Of a stretch of DNA of 64,000 bases, positions 35,507-46,275 are shown in pieces. The stretch's first letter is position 1; each line of letters opens with the position of its first letter. Under the pieces are notes generated by a model. That model ran no database searches and had not been told where the DNA came from. It saw nothing but the letters and a program-made list of their open reading frames with translations. This DNA is from Eucommia ulmoides (taxonomy: Eukaryota > Streptophyta > Magnoliopsida > Garryales > Eucommiaceae), in assembly GCA_016647705.1 (NCBI GenBank), contig CM028329.1:58297231-58361230 (forward strand), in the 5' to 3' direction. Made by a program: the position numbers and the translations under genes.

Positions 35507-38175
35507 TGTAAGGCCCAAATCATAATAAGTACGTCATTAATAGTTGTATTTTAAAGTATTGGAAAATTTAGGATAAATTTTTGTTAGTAAAAAAAAAAAA
35601 AAAATTAAATTAAATTAAATTAGAATTCAAAAGTGTAGGGGTCAATCTGCAATTTTCAAAATATTAAATTTGAATTTGGGTTCCACTAAAGAATCAAATG
35701 AAAACTGAGGGGGGGATAATATAATTTTGGCAAATGAATTAATATATATATATACACACATGCCGTCGGTGGAATCCAGAGCAAATCGAGCTCACGACGT
35801 GGCAGCGTTATGATCAACAAAAACCACTCAATACATGCATATAAATCCATCTGTGCAGGATCATGATAAAAAAACGAGATAAGGAACCGCAACATTCTAG
35901 AGAGAGAGGAAGCTTGGCCGGCGGTGATGGGTTCGGAGCGACGACACTGTTTCGGCGTGGGTGTGTCGGTCGTCGTTGGTAAGTAGGTGTGTGTGTGTTG
36001 CTTGTGTGTTCAGTGCAGGTCTACGTCGCGAGAGACTGGGTGGAATCGTCATTTGCTCCTCCGGCGATTTTTGTGGGTATACGCGGGTGTGACGTTCGGC
36101 TCTTCTGTTTGGGACAGGGTGTGTGCGTGTGCGTTTCTTGATCGATTGACAGTGACCCCCAACGCTGTGAGGAGGTGGGGTTCGTCAGTTTGGTTTGGTC
36201 GGAGGTATGGTTGGTCCGACGAGTGTGTGGGTGGGTGTGTTTCGGACGTTCGTGCTTGAGTGTGTTTGGGTGTAATTTGCAATCGGCTTGTGTGCTGTAT
36301 GTGAGAGAGTGTGTTTGGTCCAGTGGTGTTGCCGTTTGACGGTGTGTGTGGATTATCAAAGTTGTCGCCGGAGAGTTAGAGAGAGAGGAAATGGGTATGT
36401 GTGTGTGGGTGTGTGGTTGTCTCGGTATGAGTGCGGTGTGTGTGCTGCTGTGAGTGTAGGTGGGTGGTCGGTTGTGGGTTGGCCGACGGACGGTAGCCGG
36501 GAGGATTGGAAGACGCCGGCGGCTGCAGGGAACAGCAAACAGAAACGGGAAGCAGAAACAGGAAACGGGGAAGAAAAAAAAAGGAAAAAAAGAAAAGAAA
36601 GGGGAATTTACAGAAACCACCCCAGGGAAATCTAAAACCGATCACGTGATCGCCAAACGACTTGAAAACAGGTGAAATTTCAATCGATGAATAATTTTCA
36701 TGAAATTAAATTTTATCTAGCGTTACAAATCCTAAAATTTTAATAATTTCGTAACGATTAATTACTTTTAATTATGTGGTGCATAAAATAGTAACGATTC
36801 AAAATATAGAGTCTGTATTGCACGATTAGGATGTTTTAGAGAAGATATTAATATAGGCTCTGTTACTATTAGGTTCGCAGGCATCAGTGTCCCGATAGAG
36901 TATGGTCAGGGAAGGTTTGGGAGAGCGGATAACGAGGAGAGTGTACTGTCTTCTTACTAAATTATTTTTGTATATATATATGATGAAATGTTGGTTTACT
37001 TAAACCGTACAATTTTATAAATTATATGGTTCAAGCAGGATGTGGGTGAGTTGGTAAACTGGATTTTCGGAAGATTTCGGTGGTTTTCGAAATGAAGTTG
37101 AAAATGAATTTTTGTTGGATTTGGTGAAATCGGACGGTGTCTTTTAAAAGAGAATAGAAAACATCTATTTTCTAGAGATGCCTGGTTTTCTAAAAAAATA
37201 AAAGGTGGAAAAGTGGTTTTAATAAAATCAGACGTCTTTTTAAAAGAAAGTGTGAATATGATTTTTGGATTTAAAAGTTGATTTTGAGAAAAAGAGATAG
37301 ACGTGGTGATTTGATGATATTTATTGAATTGTGATTCGATGATGTTGTATTTGATTTGACGATGCCACAGTATTTATCTGTTTCGGTAGAGTGATGTTAT
37401 TTGCTTCGGCGGAGTGATGTTATCCGCTTCGGTGAAGTGATGTTTATCTACTTCGGCAGAGTGATGTTAGACGTTTATACTGCACAGTGATTATCCACTT
37501 CGGCGAAGTGATGGGTGTTCGTAGGAAGGCATATCCTAGGGATGGTACGGTACCGTTGCAAACTCCCGATCGTGAGGTTAAAACGATCACTAGGGCTAGC
37601 CAGTGTGTGTGTGTTTGAGATGTGGTGTTTTACTTATATTGAGTAATTTATTATTTACCCTGGTGATTGGTATGATTTTATATTAGATGGATTTGGATAA
37701 AACTTATACTTATGGGTTTATTTCCACTGCTTATATTATGGAGAAATTTTTACTAGTTACGCATTGTTTACATACCTACGCTTGATCCATTTAGATGTTG
37801 TAAAATGATTTATTATCCCAAAATGTTTTTACTTAGAAGGCAGTACACTCGCAGGTAAAACAACTAGGAGTCGGTCGGTCCCCTACTGGCGCTAGATAGA
37901 GTTATGTGGGTCATGCGATGGAGTCATTAGAGAGGGATTTCGAGGAGAGGTATATTAGATGAATCTAAGTGAGATTCATGGGATTCGAATTTTGGTTATT
38001 CTTATAGTTCGGACAGTGTGTCCCTGTCAATGGGAATTATGTATATATTGTACATATCATTTGTTTGTGTATTATATTCTTTTTTTTTTTATTGTGGTTG
38101 TCTAGTCAGTTGGGTGATGTCATGTCGACGTCACGTTGGCCCCAGGTTGATAGGAGTCCAGGGTGGGGTGTGACA
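35507..38175 (+). mobile_element. Solo LTR A2 nested in the A1 LTR
   Basis: 2669 bp, TGTAAGGCCC to GGTGTGACA, with a perfect target duplication ATGTC (35502-35506 and 38176-38180). Removing it restores the A1 LTR end. Around 37370-37510 it carries units of about 30 bp with CACTTCGGCGAAGTG hairpins. It belongs to the same subfamily as A3 and A5 (CGATCGTGAGGTTAAAACGA block). Confidence 0.9.
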
Positions 38176-38229
38176 ATGTCGACGTCACGCCCGACCTCGA
38201 GTGGCGGGTGCCCGGGGTGAGGTGTGACA

Positions 38230-39132
38230 ATATTATTAATATACTATAATGATGGATAATACTATATATGTTAATATTATTATTATTTATTATAGCATAT
38301 CAAAACTGTGGATAGTAGGTGCGATTAATTATCGAATTATCTAGTCGATTTTATAGTTGTAATTAATAAATACAACTATTCAAATAAAATTTCATGCGCA
38401 GCTACATTCCCATTGACCATGCAATCAAAACTGTGGGGTTGTGAGCCAACGCTTAATAAAATTTCAACCCCTCTAATACGTGTATTTAATCAAACTCCAA
38501 ATAAACATATAAACGTGTATCTCACATAATTTTCACATAATATCCTTAAAAATTTCATGAAAACTAACAGTTAAAAATTAACAACAATTTCCGCATGAAT
38601 CATATAATCAATAGAAAGATTAAATACAAATATTAAAAGAGTTATAAATTCACCTAAAATTCGAAGCCGAAATCCAAATCAAAATTCTCAAAAATAATCG
38701 AAATATATATATATCACCCTGTATTTCTCGCTCAAGAATTATATATTACCCTTCAATTTTTCTTCCATCTTTGCATATATATAATCAAATGGGTTTTATC
38801 ACTCATCATTGTTTGTTATTATTATTTTAATAATATGGGTCCACGTGTAGCATCCATATATATATATTAGATATAAACATAAACACATGCGGTGATCGAT
38901 TTTTTTTTTCTTTAATTTCATGGCCACAAATCGTTTCTTGACTGTTAAGAATTACAAATTATATTTAACACTCCATAATTATAAAGTAATTTATATTAAA
39001 CCCAATAATCACACTTATCTTCCCAAAATTATCAAATATTTGTTATAAATTTTCATAATATACAAAACAATCTAAAAATATTATACTATATAAAAAAATA
39101 TTTTTCAAAATACAAACTCTCAGGGTATTACA
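38230..39132 (-). repeat. 5' LTR of element B, second part
   Basis: Matches 26980-27858. It overlaps the first part (30197-31148) by about 277 bp of the same LTR sequence, so the intervening A1/A2 block is not a clean insertion. It ends TATTACA, where A3 is inserted. Confidence 0.8.
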
Positions 39133-41836
39133 TGTCACAACCCGTCCCGGACACCCGTCATCCCGCAGCTGGCGTGACTATAACATGATATCACCAATAC
39201 CCAAATAACCAAATGGATAACAATATACACGCACTGTATAATACAAACATCTATTATGGGGGACACACCCGTCCCGAAATTTTACTAACAAAAGTATTTA
39301 ACCATGAACCTTTTACAGGTTCACCTTTGACAGCCTCTCTCCAACGCCTATATGACTCCATCACGTAGCTCTACCTAGTACCAGTAAGGGACCGACTCCT
39401 AGCCGTTGTACCTGCGAGTGTACTGCCTTCTTAGTAAAATATTTTTATAGTAATAACAATTTATTTTGCAATATCTAAAGGGATCAAGCTCAAATATATA
39501 AACATCACTTAGCTCGCAAAAGTTTTCATAATATTAGCAGAGAGAATAAAGCACCATAATAAATATTAAATCACCAGTATAAGCAAAATACCACATCTCA
39601 AAACATCCTCTCAAACACACACACGCTGGCCAGCCCTAATGATCGTTTTAATCTCACGATCGGGAGTTTGCAAAGGTACCGTACCATCCGTAGGATATGC
39701 CTTCCTACGAACACCCATCATTCCGCCGAAGCGGATAATCACTGCGCAGTATAAACGTCTAACATCACTCTGCGGAAGCAGATATACATCACTCCGCCGA
39801 AGCGGATAACATCACTCCGCCGAAGTGGATAAATACTATGGCATCGTCTAACCAAAAACATCATCATCAAATCACAACGTAATGATATCGTCTAATCAAC
39901 ATCGTCAACTCACACAACCACCTCTCTTTCTATTAAAACCGTCTTTTAAATCCAAAAATCATATTTCTCCATTTCTTTAAAGAAAACGTCCAATTTTATC
40001 AAAACCACTTTTCCACCTTTTATTTTAAAAAAACCATGTATTTTTAGAAAAACAGATGTTTCCTATTTTCTTTTAAAAACTCTGTCTAATTTTACCAAAT
40101 CCAACAAAAATTCATCTTCAACTTCTTTTCGAAAACCATCGGAATTTTTCGAAAATCTAGTTTACCAATTCGCTCAAATCCTGCTTGGTCCATATCGTCT
40201 ATAAATTTATACCGTTTAAATAATCACATATTTTATCATATATATACATAGAAAAATAGTTAGGCAAGAAGGCAACACACTCACCTGGCTATCCAGTCCG
40301 AATAGTTTTTTCTTGACAATCTTTTACCGATACTCCAGTGCCTGCGAGCCTAATAGTGATAGAGCCTAAATTAATATTTTATGTAAAATAACCAAATCAT
40401 GCCATGTAGGCCCTAAATTCCGTAATTTCCCCCGTACCCACTTTTTATTACGAATAATTGATATCCGGTAAATTTCGTTTCGTTAATAATTATTGTACGC
40501 GTTTGTTAATAGGAATGGTGACAAAAATTAATAAAATTAACGATTCTAAATTATAATCCCGTTTGCTAATATTTCAATTTAACAATAATGATAATTGATT
40601 TAGATTTTACCTGCTCCGAATCGTCCGTTGGTTGTGAGAATGATATTTGGATTTTTATTGGGGGGTTTGCGTAATATTTTTTTTTTCTTCTTCTTTTCCC
40701 CTTTTTTTTCTCTTTTTTCCCTGGTTTGTGTTTATGTTTCCTATTATACAGTCTTGCCGCCACCGATGACATCTCACCGTTGATCAAGCCTTGCCGTCCC
40801 ATCAACCGGACACACGCACCACCAGTCAAACAACCCACACCCTTCCATGCACTGCCAACCGTCCCACACCCATGCATGTACAACTCTCTCTCTCTATCTC
40901 TCTAATTTTTCGGCGGAACCTCCAGCGACCTCCATGAGCCCCCCAACATGCACACACCCTGCAGGGACAACACGTACCGATGGAGCAGAGCCACCAACGC
41001 CGTCTCACATGCCGCCGATCGTCACCGTCGGGCAGATCGGCGAACCCACGAACACACACTACACAACACAAAAAGCAGGAACTGTTCGGAGCAGAAAACA
41101 CACACACACATCACAGCGTCAACAACAGCCACCGGAAGCTTACCGTCAACCCAGCTCACCACCGTTGGTTGCTGAATAGTCCACCGCCGAACTAACCGAC
41201 GGCAACCTCCGACGAAACCGTGACAATCACCCCGTCGGCACTCCACACCATCGGCAATGAACGAGACCTCACACCGTCAGCACCACCAGCGATCGATCAA
41301 CGACCGAACGAATCGCTCACACCTACGATCGTCGGATCTCAACACCCCCTGACCGTTGGACCTTCCCTCTCTCTCTCCTCTGTTTCTGCTTTTTTTTTTT
41401 TTTCCCTCCATTGAAGATCACGATTGCACGTTTCAAAGATCACAAATTGCATGTTTTAAGTGGATCGGTTTATTCCTAGCTTGCCACGTCCATGGTTCTC
41501 GATCCTTCCCCTCTCCGTTCCGGTTGTTCGCTCGGCACCCATATCGTATGCGTATATATATATATATATATATATAAATATTTTATTCTAATTACACCTT
41601 TATACCCCAACTTCCATTAAATCTTAATTTTAATCAATTTCAACTTTTAAAAAGTTTTTGAGATTTGCAATTTCACTCCTTTAAGTTTTAATTAAAAATT
41701 AAATGTCAATTTACCCCCCCAAAAGTTTGGATTTAATGTTTCTAAATTGCGAATTGACCCCTAGATTTTGAATTTGAATTTTTTATTGACCCAATTTTAC
41801 CCCGAATAACATACATGCTGTAATTGGGGTCTTACA
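39133..41836 (-). mobile_element. Solo LTR A3 at the very end of element B
   Basis: 2704 bp, TGTCACAACCC to GGGTCTTACA on the plus strand. It has a perfect target duplication TTACA (39128-39132 and 41837-41841), which is also the last five bases of the B LTR. It holds a CCGCCGAAGCGG hairpin array (39715-39845) and a GC-rich block (40.7-41.5 kb). Being inside B, it is younger than B. Confidence 0.9.
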
Positions 41837-41841
41837 TTACA

Positions 41842-42364
41842 GATGGCTGCTCCAAATTATCCACTACCTGGGATGTTGATTTGGACCAAATGATGATGCC
41901 AGATTTGATAGCGCATCGGTTTTCTTGTTTTCGATCCTCGAAATGGCTTCGATCATGGAGATATGAAAGACCGTCATCAACTCTTTCACTTTCTCCAAGT
42001 AGATGTGTAACCTCCATTCGTTGACCAAATATGTTTTGTTTATTTGATTCACAACTAGTTGTGAATCCGGCCTTACTTCCACGTCACAAGCTCCTAACCC
42101 CTTTGCTAAGGTCGGACTCAGGATGACGGCTTCATACTCTACCTCATTATTGGTTGCTCGGAATCCGAGCATCATCTCGAGTTGATTACCTTCTGGGGTC
42201 TCTAGGATTATTCCAACACCACATCATTTTATGTTCGACTCCCCATCGACCCACAACTTCCATAGTTTTACTGGCATCAACGAATACTCCCTGTCCTCTA
42301 TAGTTGCTTTTTCTGGAAGCATTAGCTCAGAAATGAAGTTGGTCAGCACTTGGCCTTTGATTGT
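41842..42364 (-). pseudogene. G1 RNase H domain
   Basis: Minus-strand frames read LWVDGESN, GFRATNNEVEYEAVI, VEVRPDSQLVVNQI and KTDALSNLAS, the order of an RNase H1-type domain with its D-E-D residues. A frameshift near 41880 moves to QVVDNLEQPSV at the B junction. At 42364 the frame (TIKGQVLTNFISE) joins YIIFKPRTT beyond A4. Confidence 0.85.
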
Positions 42365-42663
42365 TGTCACACTCTACCCCGGGCCCCTAATGCCCGAGGT
42401 CAAGCGTGACCTCGACTTTATGTTACCTAATCAACAACAAATATATATAAACATGTATTGATATAGATTTTTTTTGGGGAAAATTACCATATAGTCTAGT
42501 TAAAAGGCTTAAACTATAAGATGGCCCCAAAAGTTTTCTTTTTTGTACCGAATAGTCTTATGGTAGGCAACAGTTGTTACCAAATAGTCATGTTTCTTAA
42601 GTAGGCTTTTTTCTTGGACGGTTTTGCCCTCTCGTGAGCTTCACAGTCAACTTCAAGTTTCGT

Positions 42664-42905
42664 CTTCGTCATCGCTGGGTTGGGCGAAGTTCGGCGGATA
42701 GAAATTGGTTGCTGTGACGAGGATCGACGGACTGCCAGGATGACACCATTTGGGGTTGTCGGCGCACTTTATCTCGAAACAAGCCCCGCAACTCAACCCA
42801 TTGTTGAACAGCGCCGTGTTCACGCCGTAACCCTGAATGTACAGGTTACCATACCCACAAGCTCCACCTAGAGAGAGAAAGAGAAAGAGATAAAATATAT
42901 CACTA
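42664..42905 (-). pseudogene. Captured alpha-expansin gene fragment
   Basis: On the minus strand [18 protein letters not shown] is followed by [17 protein letters not shown], then [18 protein letters not shown] and PPNFAQPS. This is the start of the conserved expansin domain (GH45-like N-terminal half) of cell-wall-loosening alpha-expansins. A polypyrimidine tract and TCTAG precede it, exactly where alpha-expansin genes have an intron, so a genomic intron-exon border was captured. Four or five codons are missing after VNT compared with the usual AALSTALF. The rest of the protein, including HFD, is absent. Confidence 0.85.
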
Positions 42906-43274
42906 ATCATTTAAAAAATTGAAAAACCCAAAAAAAATAGCAGAAAACGCACCAAAAATACTTCAAATGGCAAATAAATTGTTCTAATTGGGGGAAATAC
43001 ATTCTACATTTCTACCCCAAATCAAATTCCTCAGTGAAATTCCAGTAGAATCTAAATGGCTATGGAATATGTAAGTATCTACAACAATGGAGGTGAGTTT
43101 TGGTTTGTTTTCTACGCCAATTGATGAAGGTTCGTTATTATTACCCATTGCCGATTGGATTTTGGTTTTTTCTTTTGTTTCCAGAAAGTTTTGGTTTGTT
43201 TTCTCTGGTTATCAATGATATGATTTCATTTGCCGAACGGATTTGTATGTGTAGTTGAAGATTGTGTTGAGATT

Positions 43275-43965
43275 GTTATACCATGTTGAATATAACACGA
43301 CCTCGTGTTATATTCAACACGGTATCATTTTCAAAAGAATTTGCGTTGATCAAGATTTTAATCAAGATTTTAATTGCGTTGATTAATATTTTTGAATAGA
43401 TTGTGCAACAATATAATGTTGAATATAACATGATGTTATATTCAACATCACATTGATCCAAACACTTGTGGAGTTTCCAAAATTCTAATTACGTGGATCA
43501 AGATTTTTAAATTGATTATGCAACAATATGATGTTGAATATAACATAATGTTATTTTTTTAATGTGATGCATTAATTTTTTGAAAGAGTTTTGTTGTAAT
43601 TGTTTTGTGTTTTTATAATAATATGTGATGTTGAATATAATATCATGTTATGTTTAACATGATGTTGATTAGTTGTATTCATTTTTCCGTTTGAATACAA
43701 TATGATACCATGTTGAAATATAACACGATCGTGTTATATTCAACAATATTTTATTTACAAACATTATTTACTTTTTTAAAAATATTTTTCGTATTTTTTA
43801 AAAATTATCATGATTTAAAATAGGATTATATCATGTTGAATATACCATGATATTATATTCAACATAAATCTGGCAGTATGAAAATATTAAACCATTTTCA
43901 ATTCAAAACTTAATGATGTTAAATATAATATGATCTCGTATTATATTCAACATCAACTTGTATTG
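43275..43965. repeat. Array of about seven related palindromes
   Basis: Palindromes built from TGTTGAATATAACA and its complement occur near 43283, 43419, 43533, 43630, 43710, 43832 and 43917. Several are almost perfect (for example TGTTGAATATAACAC ... GTGTTATATTCAACA). They lie in the right half of the Pack-MULE-like element. Confidence 0.8.
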
Positions 43966-46275
43966 CACATAAGAATTTCATTCAGATTTTCGATCTTTAA
44001 TTTTGTTTGTTGATTTAGAATCGATCTGTCCATAGTTATTATCGATTTTGAATTTTTTCAAAAACGTCGTTCGTCGTTCATATCTGTTCGTCTTTCATCA
44101 TCTATTCGAATTTTTCAAATCGATGTGTTTGATGAAGTTTTTGCACATATTTATGAAATGAATCTCACTATTTTTGTTGATTAAACGATGGATTTGGAGT
44201 TGCGACGATGAGTTTTTTCATAATGGATCTCAGATGAACAGTAATACAGGGGTAAAATTGTCCAAAAAACAAAAAAGAGTATTTGGTAACATGTTTTTGG
44301 AAAAGGTTTATACTGTAATTTTCTTCTCCTTTGAAAACCATCTGGTAAGCGCCCCTTTTTTCTAAAAAAATATTTACTAACTTCAAAATTCAGAAATACA
44401 CATGTCCCAAATATCCATAATAAAATTACAAAAAACAATGAACCTTTCACAGTTCACACCTGTTTTGCCAATCTTAAAAAAAATGACATAATCATTTGAC
44501 TCTACCTAGTGTTAGTAGTGAATCCGTCTCTAGTTGAGGTATTTGAGATAAAATATTTTATCAGTGTACTATCTTCATAATATAAAATGATTTATGAATT
44601 AAGTATATTTATCAAACATCACTTTTTAAAATAGAATATATCACACACTGCGTAGTAATAAAATATCACAGGTATTATCATGATAAAATAATTGAATTAA
44701 AGTCAATTGGTCAAATTATTTTGATATATACAATAAAATACTGCACACATACTTCCCTACTAACCATATGATTATTTCACCTCACGATCGGGAGTTATGA
44801 CGGTACTGTGACCTGTACACTGTGCAATTTAAGGTTGTCATCAGTGTCAGGGTCATTTAATATCTTCAATGGTATGAGCCAACACGTGGTATAAATCACC
44901 ATATCATGATGATAATCATCATCATCATCAACAACAACAACATATCAACTACCTGCAGGACTTGTTATTCTGTCAGATCACAACACAACGTCCTACAGGA
45001 CATACCCTCCTGTTAGAACCAACAACATCCCGCAAAACATGTCATTTTGTCGAGATCTTATTATGACATAGTCGGATAATAATAAAAGTCACTTTCCACA
45101 TTTAAATTTTACTTGATCCATCTAAAATTACAAAATCATTCATTTTAATAAAAATAAATAAATCACAATTTAATAAGAAAATATAATTGAATAATTTATA
45201 TAGAAGACAATACACTCATCTCGATATTTGCACCGCTTAATATACTATCGTCGTAATATTGATGTTGTCAGCGTCGACTGTGAACCTAACAACAATAAGA
45301 GCTAAACTAAGAATTTATTTAAATAAATCTAATATGCAATGCGTGACACTAAAATGCAATCTTTCTCATTCTCAATTTTTTGTTACTAATTTAATCTACA
45401 AATTTTTTAATCAATTGATAATAATATTATTAGTCAACGAAATACTTAAAATTATCATTTTAATAAAGTTTACAATTTCTTTTATATTTTAAATTGTATT
45501 ATTCAATAATTAGATATATCTATTTATACAAATATAAACTCACTATATTTCTCGAACCCACGTATATCTATTTTTTGGCATATAAATATACATGTATATA
45601 TGCCCATATAGATAGTCCCATAAATTAAACCTAATATACCATTTATTTTAACATTAGATAAATGTAGATATACACACACATATATATGTATATACATACA
45701 TATATATGTACACACACACACACACACACATATATAGAGAGAGAGAAATGGATACCTTAATAGGCAAAGAGTGAGCGATTTTTTTATTTATTTATTTTAT
45801 ATATATATATATATATATATACCCATATATATACATTCATGACTTCAATAACGATGAAATTGTTTCACCACCTTTTTTTTTTTTTAATGTATATATATAT
45901 ATATATATATAATATAATATAATATACGTGGCACACATACATTCATATGCATATATATTATATATGTGTTGTTGACAACAAATTTCACCTTTTATTTATT
46001 TATTTACACTAATTATCTCTCTTAAAATAAAATAAAACATTAACTATACCCTAAAACTTTCTAAAATTATATTTTAAGTAACTTAATAATCCCTAAACTT
46101 TTAAAAGACAAAATTAATATTAATATTTCAACCCCAAAATTTTTTAAAAATCAAACTTTTAAATACCTTAATAACCCCTAAAATTTGTAAGGTAAATTTA
46201 AATAGCACAATGAATCCCATTATTTTTTCCAAATATTTTAAAATGAAACTAAAAATATACATGTACAAAAATCAG

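Larger units (their letters stand above)
32657..38229 (+). mobile_element. 3' LTR of A1, interrupted by solo LTR A2
   Basis: Starts TGTAAGACCC directly after the polypurine tract and runs to CATGTC at 35506. It resumes at 38181 with GACGTCACGCCCGACC and ends GGTGTGACA at 38229. Without A2 the LTR is about 2.9 kb. It contains a GC-rich GTGTG block (33.0-33.4 kb) and a 44-bp hairpin array (34079-34790). Confidence 0.85.
26325..41841 (-). mobile_element. Non-autonomous LTR retrotransposon B, with inner insertions
   Basis: The 3' LTR is 26325-27858 and the 5' LTR begins at 30197 and ends beyond A3. PPT and PBS lie in the right places for a minus-strand element. It is flanked by GATGG on both sides and splits the G1 pol frame. 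The internal region is only about 2.3 kb (27859-30196) with no gag or pol, so B must have moved in trans. The right LTR is broken by the A1/A2 block and by A3. Confidence 0.75.
42476..44355. mobile_element. Pack-MULE-like transposon with captured expansin fragment
   Basis: About 1.88 kb. The left end GGGGAAAATTACCATATAG and the reverse complement of the right end (GGGGCGCTTACCAGATGG) agree with gaps. Subterminal ACCAAATAGTC and AGTATTTGGTAACA are also inverted. Both ends lie in T-rich sequence, so no exact target duplication is legible. There is no transposase. It carries a fragment of a host expansin gene and an array of palindromes. Confidence 0.6.

Noticed and set aside
36021-36620. 199-codon minus-strand ORF and overlapping frames
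   Set aside because: Open frames arise from the GC-rich, (GTGTG)n block of LTR A2. Several frames on both strands are open at once and the peptides are His/Thr repeats.
45700-45960. Possible tRNA or other RNA gene in the AC/TA-rich stretch
   Set aside because: Only microsatellite sequence; no cloverleaf, A box or B box found here or as an intact tRNA elsewhere in the window.
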